64,000 bases of DNA from a bacterium. GTDB taxonomy: Bacteria > CSSED10-310 > JAFGSJ01. Below the pieces are notes generated by a model. That model did not search any database, had not been told where the DNA came from, and saw only the letters and a list, made by a program, of their open reading frames with translations. Below are positions 17,532 through 26,759 of this stretch, one piece after another. The stretch is taken from NCBI GenBank assembly GCA_016934675.1, contig JAFGSJ010000030.1, positions 1 through 64,000 on the forward strand, in the 5' to 3' direction. Within the stretch, counting starts at the first letter, position 1, and each line of letters starts with the position of its first letter. Both the position numbers and the translations under genes were made by a program.

Positions 17532-19127
17532 ATGCCACTCTTGACCTGTGTTGTTTTTTCGCCGTTAATCGGGATCGTCCTCCTGCTGCTGGTCGCCCGG
17601 GAAAACCATAGGGCCTTGAAAGGTATTGCTTTTCTTACTTCAGTCCTGACCTTTCTGTTGTCACTTGGCCTGTATCTTGGATTTGATCATACGATCGCCC
17701 GGTTCCAGTTTGTGGAAATGCGGGAATGGATACCACAACTCGGCATTGTCTACTACCTGGGCATTGATGGTATCAGTCTTCTTCTGATCCTGTTGACCAC
17801 TTTTTTATCCAGTCTGGCAATTATCGCTTCGTGGACCGCGATCACGAAACAGATCAAGGAATATATGATCTGCATGTTACTGCTCGAGATCGGAATGACC
17901 GGTGCTTTCTGTGCACTCGATCTCTTTCTTTTCTATATTTTTTGGGAAGCCATGTTGATCCCGATGTATTTTTTGATCGGTGTCTGGGGTGGTGAGGCTC
18001 GGATCTATGCGGCGATCAAGTTTTTTCTCTACACCATGGCTGGTTCTGTTTTAATGTTGGTTGCCTTTCTCTTTCTTTACGCACAGGGTGGTAATTTTTC
18101 TTTTAATTACATGTATTTACAGCAAATAGCCCAGAGGTTGCCTCATGAAACGCAAGTATGGCTTTTTCTGGCCTTTGCCATAGCATTCGCAATTAAAGTG
18201 CCCATGGTACCTTTTCATACCTGGCTACCCGACGCACATGTCGAAGCCCCCACTGCGGGCAGTATGATATTAGCCGGTGTTCTTCTGAAGATGGGGACCT
18301 ACGGTTTTATCAGATTTGCCATCCCTTATTTTCCCGAGGCCGCCGTCGTAATGGCACCGTATGGAGTCACCTTGGCCGTCATCGGCATTATTTTTGGTGC
18401 ACTGGTGTCCATGGTCCAGTCAGACCTCAAAAAATTAGTTGCCTATTCCAGTATCAGTCATCTCGGTTATGTCATGCTGGGCTTGTTCAGCTTCAACATG
18501 ATTGGATTTAAGGGGGCCCTCATTCAGAATATCAACCACGGGTTATCGACCGGTGCCTTGTTTTTCATCGTGGGCATTCTCTATGAACGTCGTCACAGTA
18601 GACAGATAGCCGATTTCGGTGGGTTAGCCCGGACCATGCCCATGTTTGCCGTTTTTTTTATGATTGTGACTCTGTCTTCGATCGGACTACCCGGCTTGAA
18701 TGGCTTTGTCGGTGAATTTCTGGTCTTGCTCGGAGCTTTTAAGGGCGGTTATTATCTGATGGTTGTGCTGGCAGCCACCGGCATCATTCTGGCTGCGGTT
18801 TATATGCTCTGGATGTACCAACGGGTCATGTTCGGCGAAGTGACCCATCAGGAAAACAGGGGCCTGAAAGATATCAATGGGCGGGAAATCTTTGTTCTCA
18901 CGGCCATAATCATTTTTATTATCTGGATTGGCGTATTACCTCAACCCTTTCTCGTTACCATGGATGCAACAATTGAACCGATTGTGCAGATTTTAACGAA
19001 CGCTCAGGCAGGAGAACAGACCGCCCTTTTCCAATCATTATCCGATGCCGAAATGAACGCTATTGGGCATAAGGCGAGACCGAGCCAAGGTAACCATGTT
19101 ACTTCTCAGACCGGGATAAGCTTATGA
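17532..19127 (+). CDS. nuoM: NADH-quinone oxidoreductase subunit M
   Basis: A 531-residue antiporter-like proton-pumping subunit of complex I. The sequence shows about 14 helices, with LGIDGISLLLILLTTFL near residue 77, FYIFWEAMLIPMYFLIGVWG holding the key glutamate (near 140), KVPMVPFHTWLPDAHVEAP with the conserved lysine, and SSISHLGYVMLG. ATG 17532 is preceded by AAGGAAAA. The C-terminal tail beyond about residue 490 is polar and slightly longer than usual. The stop overlaps the nuoN start by 4 bp. Confidence 0.95.
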   Translation: MPLLTCVVFSPLIGIVLLLLVARENHRALKGIAFLTSVLTFLLSLGLYLGFDHTIARFQFVEMREWIPQLGIVYYLGIDGISLLLILLTTFLSSLAIIASWTAITKQIKEYMICMLLLEIGMTGAFCALDLFLFYIFWEAMLIPMYFLIGVWGGEARIYAAIKFFLYTMAGSVLMLVAFLFLYAQGGNFSFNYMYLQQIAQRLPHETQVWLFLAFAIAFAIKVPMVPFHTWLPDAHVEAPTAGSMILAGVLLKMGTYGFIRFAIPYFPEAAVVMAPYGVTLAVIGIIFGALVSMVQSDLKKLVAYSSISHLGYVMLGLFSFNMIGFKGALIQNINHGLSTGALFFIVGILYERRHSRQIADFGGLARTMPMFAVFFMIVTLSSIGLPGLNGFVGEFLVLLGAFKGGYYLMVVLAATGIILAAVYMLWMYQRVMFGEVTHQENRGLKDINGREIFVLTAIIIFIIWIGVLPQPFLVTMDATIEPIVQILTNAQAGEQTALFQSLSDAEMNAIGHKARPSQGNHVTSQTGISL

Positions 19128-20578
19128 ATTGGACAGCACCTGTCATGAACTGGACCATTCTGTTGCCTCAACTCGCTCTGCTCACGACGGCACTGATAGT
19201 CCTGATCACGGGGACCTTTTCATCATCCGGTGGCAGGGGGCGGACCGTCTATCTCGCCCTGTCTGGAAACATAGCTTTTGGTTTACTCTCTTTCTTCAGA
19301 TGGGGAACGAATAGTACTGGTTTTGAAGGCATGATTATCATGGATTCCTTTGCCCTTTTCATGAATCTTGTTTTCGCCCTCTCTGCAACAATAACCATGC
19401 TTATCTCGATTTCTTTCACTCGGCGTGAAGGAATTCCCGAGACTGAATACTATACCCTGGTCCTTCTGTGTGAATTGGGGATGAGTTTGCTGGCGAGTAG
19501 TGCCAATCTCCTTGTTCTCTTCCTGGGTCTCGAAATAATGTCTCTTTCCATATATGTTTTGACTGCTATCGTCCGTGAAAGAACCCTGTCCCATGAAGCG
19601 GCCATGAAATACTTTATTATGGGCGCATTTGCATCGGGTTTCCTGCTTTATGGCATGGCCATGTTGTTCGGTGCAACGGGTTCAATTGATGTTCAGGCCA
19701 TTGGTATGAGCATCAAAACACAGTCACTCGGTCACTCTCCTTTGGTCCTGCTCGGTTTTTGCCTGGTTCTAACGGGTCTTGCTTTTAAGGTTGCCCTTGT
19801 GCCCTTTCACATGTGGATACCTGATGTCTATCAGGGCTCACCAACCACAATAACCGGATTTATGACTACCGGTATCAAGGCGGCTGGTTTTGCCATGATT
19901 CTGCGTGTTTTCACGGGTTCATTCAGTGTATTGGCCGATGATTGGCGGGCGATTGTGTGGGTTTTGGCAGTACTGACCATGAGTCTGGGCAATATTACGG
20001 CCCTTGTCCAAAACAATATCAAACGGATGCTGGCCTATTCTTCAATCGCCCAGGCCGGTTATCTGGCTGTCGCCCTGGTGGTCCTTTCCCAACATGCCTG
20101 TAGTGCAATACTCTTCTACCTGGTCGTCTATACCCTCATGAATCTTGGGGCCTTTGCCGTCGTGATCATGCTTGAACGACGGGGCGAAGACTACCTGGAC
20201 ATTAAAGACTATCGCGGTTTGGCAACACGTCACCCCCTCATTGCCCTGGCCATGTCCCTGTTCATGTTCTCTCTAGCCGGTATTCCCCCTACAGCCGGTT
20301 TTATCGGTAAGGTCTACATTTTTGCCGAGGCTGTCCGGAATGGCTATGTCCTTTTAACCGTTATTGCTGTTCTGAACAGTGTCGTCTCGGTATATTATTA
20401 TCTACGGGTAACAATAAACATGTACATGAAAGCGATGGAGAACGATATACCGGCTCCACAGTATGATGCCCTCCACCTGCTAGCACTGGTCATTACAGCG
20501 ATTGGAACGGTGTGGTTGGGTATTTTCCCGGCATATCTCCTTCATTATGCGCTCCGATGTTTCAATACTGGATTCTGA
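19124..20578 (+). CDS. nuoN: NADH-quinone oxidoreductase subunit N
   Basis: A 484-residue antiporter-like subunit of complex I next to NuoK. Motifs include LGLEIMSLSIYVLTA (near residue 132), AFKVALVPFHMWIPDVYQGSP (near 222) with the conserved lysine, and MLAYSSIAQAGYLAV. About 14 membrane helices are apparent. Two in-frame starts encode the same first four residues, MNWT, at 19124 and 19145; the first overlaps the nuoM stop by ATGA and is preferred. This is the last nuo gene here: nuoA-D and nuoF-I are not in the window. Confidence 0.94.
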   Translation: MNWTAPVMNWTILLPQLALLTTALIVLITGTFSSSGGRGRTVYLALSGNIAFGLLSFFRWGTNSTGFEGMIIMDSFALFMNLVFALSATITMLISISFTRREGIPETEYYTLVLLCELGMSLLASSANLLVLFLGLEIMSLSIYVLTAIVRERTLSHEAAMKYFIMGAFASGFLLYGMAMLFGATGSIDVQAIGMSIKTQSLGHSPLVLLGFCLVLTGLAFKVALVPFHMWIPDVYQGSPTTITGFMTTGIKAAGFAMILRVFTGSFSVLADDWRAIVWVLAVLTMSLGNITALVQNNIKRMLAYSSIAQAGYLAVALVVLSQHACSAILFYLVVYTLMNLGAFAVVIMLERRGEDYLDIKDYRGLATRHPLIALAMSLFMFSLAGIPPTAGFIGKVYIFAEAVRNGYVLLTVIAVLNSVVSVYYYLRVTINMYMKAMENDIPAPQYDALHLLALVITAIGTVWLGIFPAYLLHYALRCFNTGF

Positions 20579-20642
20579 CCGATTCCCACGGTTAATAATC
20601 AAGTGGAGTCTGTCTCTCGTGAACCGGAGGGTATAGTAAATA

Positions 20643-21518
20643 ATGAAACCATGTCGGATCGAATTAGAACGTATTCTTGAGTGTCCCGAACTCTATCAGA
20701 TCAAGTCGTTGATGACCCTGCCCGGATTAGGCCATTGTCTGACCGGTCGAGGGGGTGGGGTCAGCCGGGACGAATGCGCTTCGCTCAACCTTTCCTTCTC
20801 GGCAGGTGATGATCCGGAGCGGGTCAAAGAGAACAGGCGACGTGTTTTTACGGGTCTCGGGCTCAAAGCCGAACGTATCTTTTTCCAGCACCAGGTCCAC
20901 GGGGACCGGGTCACGGTTGTTCCCGAAGAATGGCCACAACCATCGCCCTATAACAGGGTCGATGCCGTTCCTGAAACAGATGCGCTGATCACAACCAGAC
21001 CGCAGACATGTTTAGTGGGTTTGGCCGCTGATTGTTTATTGGTGGGCTTATATGATCCGATCGGTTGTGCCGTTGCTGTTGTCCATGCGGGCTGGCGTTC
21101 AACGATCAAGGGCCTTGTGGCCAAAACAGTGATGAGGCTGACCGAACTAACGGGCAGCTCCCCCTTGACCATCAAAGCTTTTTTCAGTCCAAGTGCCGGC
21201 CCATGTTGCTATGAAGTCGGCCCGGAACTCCTCGAAGAAGCACACCATACAGGTTGGATCAAGGCCGAGCACTTTCACCCGATCTCGAATAGGGGCTCGG
21301 AAGAAAAGGAAAATCGCTTCAGGCTCGATTTATGGTTGGCAAATGTCTGGCAACTAAACCAATGTGGACTTTCTCCACATAATATCGTTAATCCAGCCCT
21401 CTGTACCATCTGTCATCAAACACAGTTTTTTTCATATCGCGCTCTCGGAAAAAACACAGGCGGTCATGCCCTTTTAATCTGGCTGACCGATGGAGCAGTA
21501 AACACGGAGACTTTCTGA
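20643..21518 (+). CDS. yfiH: YfiH/LACC1 family multicopper-like purine nucleoside phosphorylase
   Basis: Members of this family (PF02578) were first called polyphenol oxidases; later work shows purine-nucleoside phosphorylase/deaminase activity for some, and in E. coli a role in editing peptidoglycan precursors. The 291-residue sequence shows GRGGGVSRDECASLNLS, QVHGDRV, the metal-site segment ADCLLVGLYDP, VHAGWRSTIKGLV and GPCCYEVGPE, and ends in TICHQTQFFSYR. GGAGGG lies about 11 nt before ATG 20643. It is followed at 116 bp by an M23 peptidase gene; if the peptidoglycan-editing role holds here, the pairing is sensible. Confidence 0.9.
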   Translation: MKPCRIELERILECPELYQIKSLMTLPGLGHCLTGRGGGVSRDECASLNLSFSAGDDPERVKENRRRVFTGLGLKAERIFFQHQVHGDRVTVVPEEWPQPSPYNRVDAVPETDALITTRPQTCLVGLAADCLLVGLYDPIGCAVAVVHAGWRSTIKGLVAKTVMRLTELTGSSPLTIKAFFSPSAGPCCYEVGPELLEEAHHTGWIKAEHFHPISNRGSEEKENRFRLDLWLANVWQLNQCGLSPHNIVNPALCTICHQTQFFSYRALGKNTGGHALLIWLTDGAVNTETF

Positions 21519-21634
21519 TCAAAACGAACCTTTACAACAAAGGACAATTGGGATATAAAAACCTGAAACCAAGTTGGTTTTTTATTCTTTAGAGTATTAC
21601 AATCCTATTGGACAACACGAGACAAGGGGAAAGG

Positions 21635-22933
21635 ATGGACCAGGTAAAGAAAAGTGGTGTTTTTCCATGGCTACTGATAATGATCATCCCGTTATTCCTG
21701 GTCACGTGTTCCGAGGACAAGTCGATGGACCCGTCCCTCGGCGAAACGATCGACTCGGTCCCAGAACTTATCCCCACCTCACCCTCCACGCCAGTTACCC
21801 TCGAGCAGTACACCATAAAAAAGGGGGACACTCTTTTCGATGTGCTGATGAAGGCGGGTGTGACTCCGGCAAATATCAACTGTTTGAAAGAATCGTGTCG
21901 ATCATTATACAATCTTGCTGCGCTTTCTGTGGGACGGGTTCTGGAATATCATCATCAAAATGGCATTATCACTCACTTCAGGTATGCACCTGATGACGAA
22001 CACATCTTAATCATTGATCCCACCGATCAGGGCTACTCCTGTCGTTTCGAGGAAATACCTTATGATATTTGCCAGGCAACCTATCACGGAGTCATTCAAA
22101 CGACACTCTGGGACGCAGCCCTTAATGCCGGTATCGATCCCGGAACACTGACCCAGATTGCCGGAATATACGATTGGGAGATCGATTGCAACACGGAATT
22201 CAGAAAGGGTGACGAGTTTTATGTTCTAGTCGAAGAAAAACACTGTCAGGGTTCATTGCACCATCGTGGCCAAGTCCTGGCTGCAAATATCATTTTAAGT
22301 GGTCAGGAACATCCCGCCATCTTTTTTATCGCCGATTCCGGTCATCAAAGCTTCTATGATCTCGAGGGACGTTGCCTGCGCAAGAACTTCTTGAAAGCGC
22401 CCCTACAGTATTCTCGCATCAGTTCCAGTTATTCTGCCCATCGTTTTCATCCCATTCTCAAGATTGTCAGGCCCCATTTCGGGATTGATTACGCCGCCCC
22501 GAGCGGAACACCGGTCCGGGCCGTTGCCGATGCCACGGTCACTTTTGCCGGATGGAAAAGTGGCTATGGGCGCTATATCAAGTTGAAACATGGCTCGACA
22601 CCGTATTCCACGGGTTACGGGCACTTAAAAGGCTATGCCAAAGGTATAAAAACCGGTGCCCGGGTGAAACAGGGCGATGTAATCGGCTATGTCGGCGCGA
22701 CCGGTTTGGCCACGGGCCCACATCTTGATTATCGGGTTTACTATCATGATAAACCTGTTAATCCCAACTCGATAAAAACGGAACCGGTCCGTCAACTTGA
22801 GGCCACTGAATTGGACCAATTCCGCCCCCTGGCGCATGACGCCCTGGCCCGGTTTAATATTGAAATTGCGGCTCTCAACGAACTTGATAATGCCGGGTCT
22901 GCGCTAAAAGAATGCAACCCGATGGACCATTAG
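21635..22933 (+). CDS. M23 family peptidoglycan endopeptidase (MepM-like) lipoprotein
   Basis: This envelope metallopeptidase probably cleaves peptidoglycan cross-links. The 432-residue protein has an N-terminal hydrophobic segment ending in FLVTCSED (possible lipoprotein cysteine), then an OapA/LysM-like region (YTIKKGDTLFDVLMKAGV), a middle domain, and a C-terminal M23 domain from about residue 270 with HFGIDYAAPSGTPV (His and Asp zinc ligands) and GLATGPHLDYRV. In classical M23 enzymes the last motif is HxH; here the second position is Asp, a variant I recall in several M23 groups of delta-proteobacterial type, where Asp may replace His as ligand. The start is ATG 21635, directly after AAGGGGAAAGG; the upstream TTG 21608 lacks a ribosome site. 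The pncB gene begins 17 bp downstream. Confidence 0.88.
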   Translation: MDQVKKSGVFPWLLIMIIPLFLVTCSEDKSMDPSLGETIDSVPELIPTSPSTPVTLEQYTIKKGDTLFDVLMKAGVTPANINCLKESCRSLYNLAALSVGRVLEYHHQNGIITHFRYAPDDEHILIIDPTDQGYSCRFEEIPYDICQATYHGVIQTTLWDAALNAGIDPGTLTQIAGIYDWEIDCNTEFRKGDEFYVLVEEKHCQGSLHHRGQVLAANIILSGQEHPAIFFIADSGHQSFYDLEGRCLRKNFLKAPLQYSRISSSYSAHRFHPILKIVRPHFGIDYAAPSGTPVRAVADATVTFAGWKSGYGRYIKLKHGSTPYSTGYGHLKGYAKGIKTGARVKQGDVIGYVGATGLATGPHLDYRVYYHDKPVNPNSIKTEPVRQLEATELDQFRPLAHDALARFNIEIAALNELDNAGSALKECNPMDH

Positions 22934-22950
22934 AAAAGAAAGGTTGGCCC

Positions 22951-24537
22951 GTGCAGCTTTCAAGTAATTTTATCACCCCTCTCTTGACTGATTTCTATCA
23001 ACTGACCATGGCCTATGCATACTGGAAAGGCAGGCATCATGAAGACAGGGCCGTTTTCGATTTGATATTCCGAAAAAACCCCTTCGGAGGGGAGTTCTCT
23101 CTTTTTACGGGTCTCGAGGACGTTTTACGTTTTATCGAAGCATATTGTATATCTGATGAGCAACTCGGATACATTCGCCATACCCTTCCAGGATGTGAGG
23201 CGGGTTTTTTTGACTGGCTCAAGGGTGTCAATTGTCGAGATGTTATGGTCCATGCCATTCCCGATGGGACTATTGTCATGCCCCGCGTACCCCTCTTGCG
23301 GGTTGAGGGCCCCCTGGGTATCACACAGCTCCTCGAAACAACACTGCTCAACCTGGTCAATTTTGCCTGCCTGATCGCAACCAATGCTGCCCGTTTCAGG
23401 ATTGCAGCAGGAGACAATAAAATACTGCTCGAATTTGGCCTCAGACGTTCCCAGGGTCCTGACGGGGGCATGTCTGCTTCGAAATACAGTTACATTGGCG
23501 GTTTTGACGGGACGAGTAATGTCCAGGCCGGGAGCATTTTCGCCATTCCGATCAGAGGCACTCATGCCCATTCATTCGTGCAATCATTTTCTGGACTCGG
23601 AGACCTGAATAACAGCGGTCTTGTTGGTCCGAATGGTCAGAGTCATGATTTTGTCGAGATGGTCCTGGCCGCTCGCCAGAAACTTGAAGCCGGTCGGACC
23701 AACGAAGGTGAACTAGCAGCCTTTATAGGTTATGCCCAATCTTTTCCGGCCGGATTTTTAGCACTCGTTGATACCTACGATACCATCAAATCGGGTGTCC
23801 CCAATTTTCTATGTGTTGCAACCGCCCTCAAACAGATCGGTTATGAGCCAATCGGAATCAGGCTCGATTCGGGTGACCTGGCGTTTCTGTCCAAAGCGGC
23901 CCGACGGCTGTTTCGGCATGCCGAACAAAGTATGGGGCTTGACTTTTCGGGCTGTCAGATTGTTGCCAGTAATGATATAAACGAATCTGTTCTGGTCTCG
24001 CTGAATCAACAGGGTCACGAGATCGATATGTTCGGGATCGGGACCCATTTAGTTACGTGTCAGGCCCAACCGGCCTTTGGAGGTGTTTATAAACTGGTCG
24101 AGTTGAACGGTCATCCGCGGATCAAACTCTCGCAAGATATCAGTAAGGTTACCATTCCCGGTAAGAAAGAGGCCTATCGCTTGGTGGGGGCCGATGGTTT
24201 TCCTCTGGCCGACTTGATGATCCGGGTTGGTGAAGATAAACCGGTCGTGGGTAAGAAAGTTTTTTGTCGACACCCTTTTGATGAACGGAAAAGAGTCAAC
24301 GTCATTCCCACTGAGGTCATTCCTTTGCACCGCTGTGTGTGGGATGGAAAAATAAACTATCGTTCTCCGAACGCCCAAGCCATAAGAACTTATGTTCATG
24401 ACCAGATTACCCATTTCCGTAAAGACCACCTGCGTTTACTTAATCCGACCCCATACAAGGTTTCAGTCAGCAATACACTGTTCAACTATATGCACGATCT
24501 CTGGACCAGAGAATCTCCAATCGATGAATTATCCTGA
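22951..24537 (+). CDS. pncB: Nicotinate phosphoribosyltransferase
   Basis: This enzyme makes nicotinate mononucleotide from nicotinate and PRPP in NAD salvage. The 528-residue protein has the family N-terminus LLTDFYQLTMAYAYW, the motif FGLRRSQGPDGGMSASKYSY (near residue 168), the GTHAHSFVQ segment with the phosphorylated histidine region, and RLDSGDLAFLSK (near 305), followed by SNDINE and GIGTHLVT. It belongs to the longer clade that includes the animal enzyme rather than the shorter E. coli type. The start is placed at GTG 22951, with AAAGG 7 nt upstream; an ATG at 22912 inside the preceding gene would add 13 poorly conserved residues. Confidence 0.94.
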   Translation: MQLSSNFITPLLTDFYQLTMAYAYWKGRHHEDRAVFDLIFRKNPFGGEFSLFTGLEDVLRFIEAYCISDEQLGYIRHTLPGCEAGFFDWLKGVNCRDVMVHAIPDGTIVMPRVPLLRVEGPLGITQLLETTLLNLVNFACLIATNAARFRIAAGDNKILLEFGLRRSQGPDGGMSASKYSYIGGFDGTSNVQAGSIFAIPIRGTHAHSFVQSFSGLGDLNNSGLVGPNGQSHDFVEMVLAARQKLEAGRTNEGELAAFIGYAQSFPAGFLALVDTYDTIKSGVPNFLCVATALKQIGYEPIGIRLDSGDLAFLSKAARRLFRHAEQSMGLDFSGCQIVASNDINESVLVSLNQQGHEIDMFGIGTHLVTCQAQPAFGGVYKLVELNGHPRIKLSQDISKVTIPGKKEAYRLVGADGFPLADLMIRVGEDKPVVGKKVFCRHPFDERKRVNVIPTEVIPLHRCVWDGKINYRSPNAQAIRTYVHDQITHFRKDHLRLLNPTPYKVSVSNTLFNYMHDLWTRESPIDELS

Positions 24538-24611
24538 TCCCGACACGATGACTTCCAGGGAAACTCACATAATGTGATCTGCCTGTTGACAGGTTGTTTG
24601 GAAAATCAGCT

Positions 24612-25361
24612 TTACATATCGGCCATCAACTGTTCGACCAGTCTTTTCATTTTGTGGTAATGTGGCCCTTGCCAATAGACCCGTTGACAATCACGACAGC
24701 GGAAGAATTCAGAATAATTGAGTCTGGTTCCGGGTTGAAGGCGATCATCGATTTCGTCCCTGGTCACGTGTGCAATATATCCATTACATTTCAAACAACG
24801 CGAAAAAGGACGAAGGTGATTTTTCAGATCACAGCGCCGAATAATTTCGAGGATCTGTTGAGATGGTTTAGTCGAGCGCACCCAATAGCCATGAGTAACC
24901 CGACCGTTTTTCAGCAAACCCACATCACGCGTCAAGATAATCCGGGCCTGTTCCAAGGCTAGTGTAACAATCTGGGCATCCTCGTATGTATTGTCATAGA
25001 GACAATCAAAGCCAAGCAAGCGCATGATTCGAGCACATTTTCCAAGATTGACATCCAGAATAAAAGTCGGATTGCGCAGCGGTAACGGTCGAAGGCGGAT
25101 TATGGGCGAGATATCGAAACTCTCGAACATGGGGTAGACCGCGAGCCGTTCCCCATGATTAATGTGGTAATCGAAGCCGACCGAAACCCCATTAACCAGA
25201 ACGAGATCGACCTCGACATGGGGCACGCCTGCGGATTCAATAATGTCTTTAACTGTGGGATTGCCGTTGAAAGAGATGCTGAATGTGATTTTCCGCTGAT
25301 GTCGGGGAAGAAAATCATTGAGCTCTTCATAGAAACGGACGTCTATAGTATGCGAGTTCAT
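24612..25361 (-). CDS. Mut7-C RNase-domain protein with an N-terminal ubiquitin-like domain
   Basis: The 249-residue protein has two parts. Residues 1-85 form a ThiS/MoaD-like beta-grasp domain (RFYEELNDFLP, DLVLVNGVSVGFDYHI). Residues about 95-245 are a Mut7-C domain, a PIN-like nuclease fold (FILDVNLGKCARIMRLLGFD, ILTRDVGLLK, with acidic residues at expected places) that ends in a zinc ribbon with CLKCNG and CRDCQR. Mut7-C domains occur in the C. elegans exonuclease MUT-7 and in uncharacterised prokaryotic proteins; an RNase activity is predicted but not shown. ATG 25361 overlaps the esterase stop by 4 bp, so it is the third gene of a minus-strand unit. Confidence 0.85.
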   Translation of the reverse strand: MNSHTIDVRFYEELNDFLPRHQRKITFSISFNGNPTVKDIIESAGVPHVEVDLVLVNGVSVGFDYHINHGERLAVYPMFESFDISPIIRLRPLPLRNPTFILDVNLGKCARIMRLLGFDCLYDNTYEDAQIVTLALEQARIILTRDVGLLKNGRVTHGYWVRSTKPSQQILEIIRRCDLKNHLRPFSRCLKCNGYIAHVTRDEIDDRLQPGTRLNYSEFFRCRDCQRVYWQGPHYHKMKRLVEQLMADM

Positions 25362-26182
25362 CTGTCCTGTTGTCCGAAGAGAAATGTCAGCACACGGTCG
25401 AAACGCTCGCCCCAGGAAATTTCATCGTGGGAGGCCCCATAACCGGTAAAAGAACGCAGATTTCTGCCTCGTCGATAGCCCTTACCCATTAAAATTCGGG
25501 TCATGATTTCACTTTGTTCGAGTGGGGTCAAGTCGTCATCCCGTTCATCTTCAGATTCGGTTAGTTCATCCCGGTCTTCTTCGCATGTTCCCATATCCAA
25601 CCAGATAACGGGCTTTAGATGGGGTGGGGACCATGCTTGGAAAAACTTCAGTATGACGTAATTATCCCACCAGAGCGAGGGGGACATGGCGGCAATTTTA
25701 CCGAAACAATGGGAGTAACCGAGGGCGGCATAGAGAGAAATCAAACCACCCAATGAGGAGCCACCGATGGCGGTATGGCTTCGTGAGGACAAGGTTCGAA
25801 AATGCTCATCAACGAATGGCTTCAACTCACGGCTCACAAAGGCAAGATAATCATCTCCGCCCCCGCCTGTTTCTTCCTCCTGATCAAATGTTGGCGTGTA
25901 TTCGTATTCACGCCCACCCGAATGGGCGATACCAACCATAATGATCCCCCGTATCTGCTTCTTCTTCATGAGTTCAAGGGCTGTCAAATCGATATTCCAT
26001 TGGGGCAAGCCATCTCCAGCCGGAGGCGAAAAAATGCGCTGGCCATCCTGTAAATAAAAAACCGGATAACGGCGGCGAGGGCGCTGATTATAACCCGGTG
26101 GGAGGAAAACCCAGATCTCGCGTTCATTATCGAGTATTTCTGAAAAAAAAGGTGAAATTTTAATCAGCATCAACTGTTCCAT
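25358..26182 (-). CDS. Putative esterase, alpha/beta-hydrolase fold (PF00756 type)
   Basis: This 274-residue protein matches the esterase-D/Fes/IroE group. It begins with a beta-rich segment (EREIWVFLPPGY) and continues with the oxyanion-side motif PVFYLQDGQRIF and the nucleophile elbow GGSSLGG (Ser near residue 140). The catalytic His is probably in GASHDEISWGERF at the C-terminus. No signal peptide is evident, so it is probably cytoplasmic. The frame is open back to 26248 and overlaps the response-regulator gene; ATG 26182 leaves a normal 19-bp gap and starts MEQLMLIKI, so I prefer it, although no strong ribosome site is seen. The substrate is unknown. Confidence 0.8.
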   Translation of the reverse strand: MEQLMLIKISPFFSEILDNEREIWVFLPPGYNQRPRRRYPVFYLQDGQRIFSPPAGDGLPQWNIDLTALELMKKKQIRGIIMVGIAHSGGREYEYTPTFDQEEETGGGGDDYLAFVSRELKPFVDEHFRTLSSRSHTAIGGSSLGGLISLYAALGYSHCFGKIAAMSPSLWWDNYVILKFFQAWSPPHLKPVIWLDMGTCEEDRDELTESEDERDDDLTPLEQSEIMTRILMGKGYRRGRNLRSFTGYGASHDEISWGERFDRVLTFLFGQQDR

Positions 26183-26201
26183 GCACCGGGCATGATGACC
26201 A

Positions 26202-26564
26202 TCATGTTGGATTATCCCCGGTAAGATACTGTTTAATTTCCTGATCAAAATTCATTTTATCGATATAACCATTGTACTGTAAATTTTGAAGTTCCTGGGT
26301 GAACATATCTTCTCGGTAAGCCGACATGAGTATGATCGGAGCGGTGAAACCCCGTGTGCGCAGTTCGGCACATGCCTGAATACCTGCTGTTTTCGTTTCC
26401 AGTGAAATGTCAAGAATGAGGATATCTGGGTTGAGGACCAGGCTCAACTGAACAGCTTCCTTACCCGAGTAGGCTGGTTGGAGAACTGTATGTCCCAGGA
26501 TTTCAAGGACCATGATCAGTGATTCGGCAATGATGACTTCGTTCTCGGCAATAATGATCCTCAT
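26202..26564 (-). CDS. Single-domain response regulator (CheY-like receiver)
   Basis: A 120-residue stand-alone receiver domain without an output domain. The fold is clear: MRIIIAENEVIIAES at the N-terminus, the phospho-acceptor D52 in DILILDIS, and the conserved Ser in ILMSAY and Lys in YIDKMN. The acidic pocket reads E7-N8 where most receivers have E-D or D-D, which would weaken Mg2+ binding, and the Pro usually after the conserved Lys is Met. The start is ATG 26564, with GGGGGG 11 nt upstream; a longer frame reaching 26675 has no receiver character in the extra part. No histidine kinase is adjacent, so its partner must be elsewhere. Confidence 0.87.
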   Translation of the reverse strand: MRIIIAENEVIIAESLIMVLEILGHTVLQPAYSGKEAVQLSLVLNPDILILDISLETKTAGIQACAELRTRGFTAPIILMSAYREDMFTQELQNLQYNGYIDKMNFDQEIKQYLTGDNPT

Positions 26565-26659
26565 TATGAGCTCATCCCCCCGATGATAGAGAGCGCACCT
26601 TTCAAAGCCAGCATATATTTTCTCATGTGCAAAAAAAAACGGACATGTTCCTTCACTTT

Positions 26660-26688
26660 TTATTACCATAAACACTATGGATATTCAA
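26660..26688 (-). promoter_or_regulatory. Candidate sigma70 promoter of the response regulator-esterase-Mut7-C unit
   Basis: On the minus strand TTGAAT (26688-26683) is followed by 17 bp and TAATAA (26665-26660), with a TGG ahead of the -10, an extended -10 form. It points toward the response regulator start about 95 bp away. Confidence 0.45.
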
Positions 26689-26759
26689 ATTCAATGTTTT
26701 CTGTATGTTGGGGTCATGCCTTTTCATGCGATTGATGGGGCCAATACCCGAAAAAAAAT

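Noticed and set aside
21560-21590. AACC...GGTT followed by six Ts before the M23 gene, as a terminator
   Set aside because: The stem is only four base pairs and AT-rich at its base; too weak to support.
24538-24611. Inverted repeats TCACAT/ATGTGA and CCTG/CAGG between pncB and the Mut7-C gene
   Set aside because: Stems are short, loops unfavourable and no T-tract follows, so I do not call a terminator.
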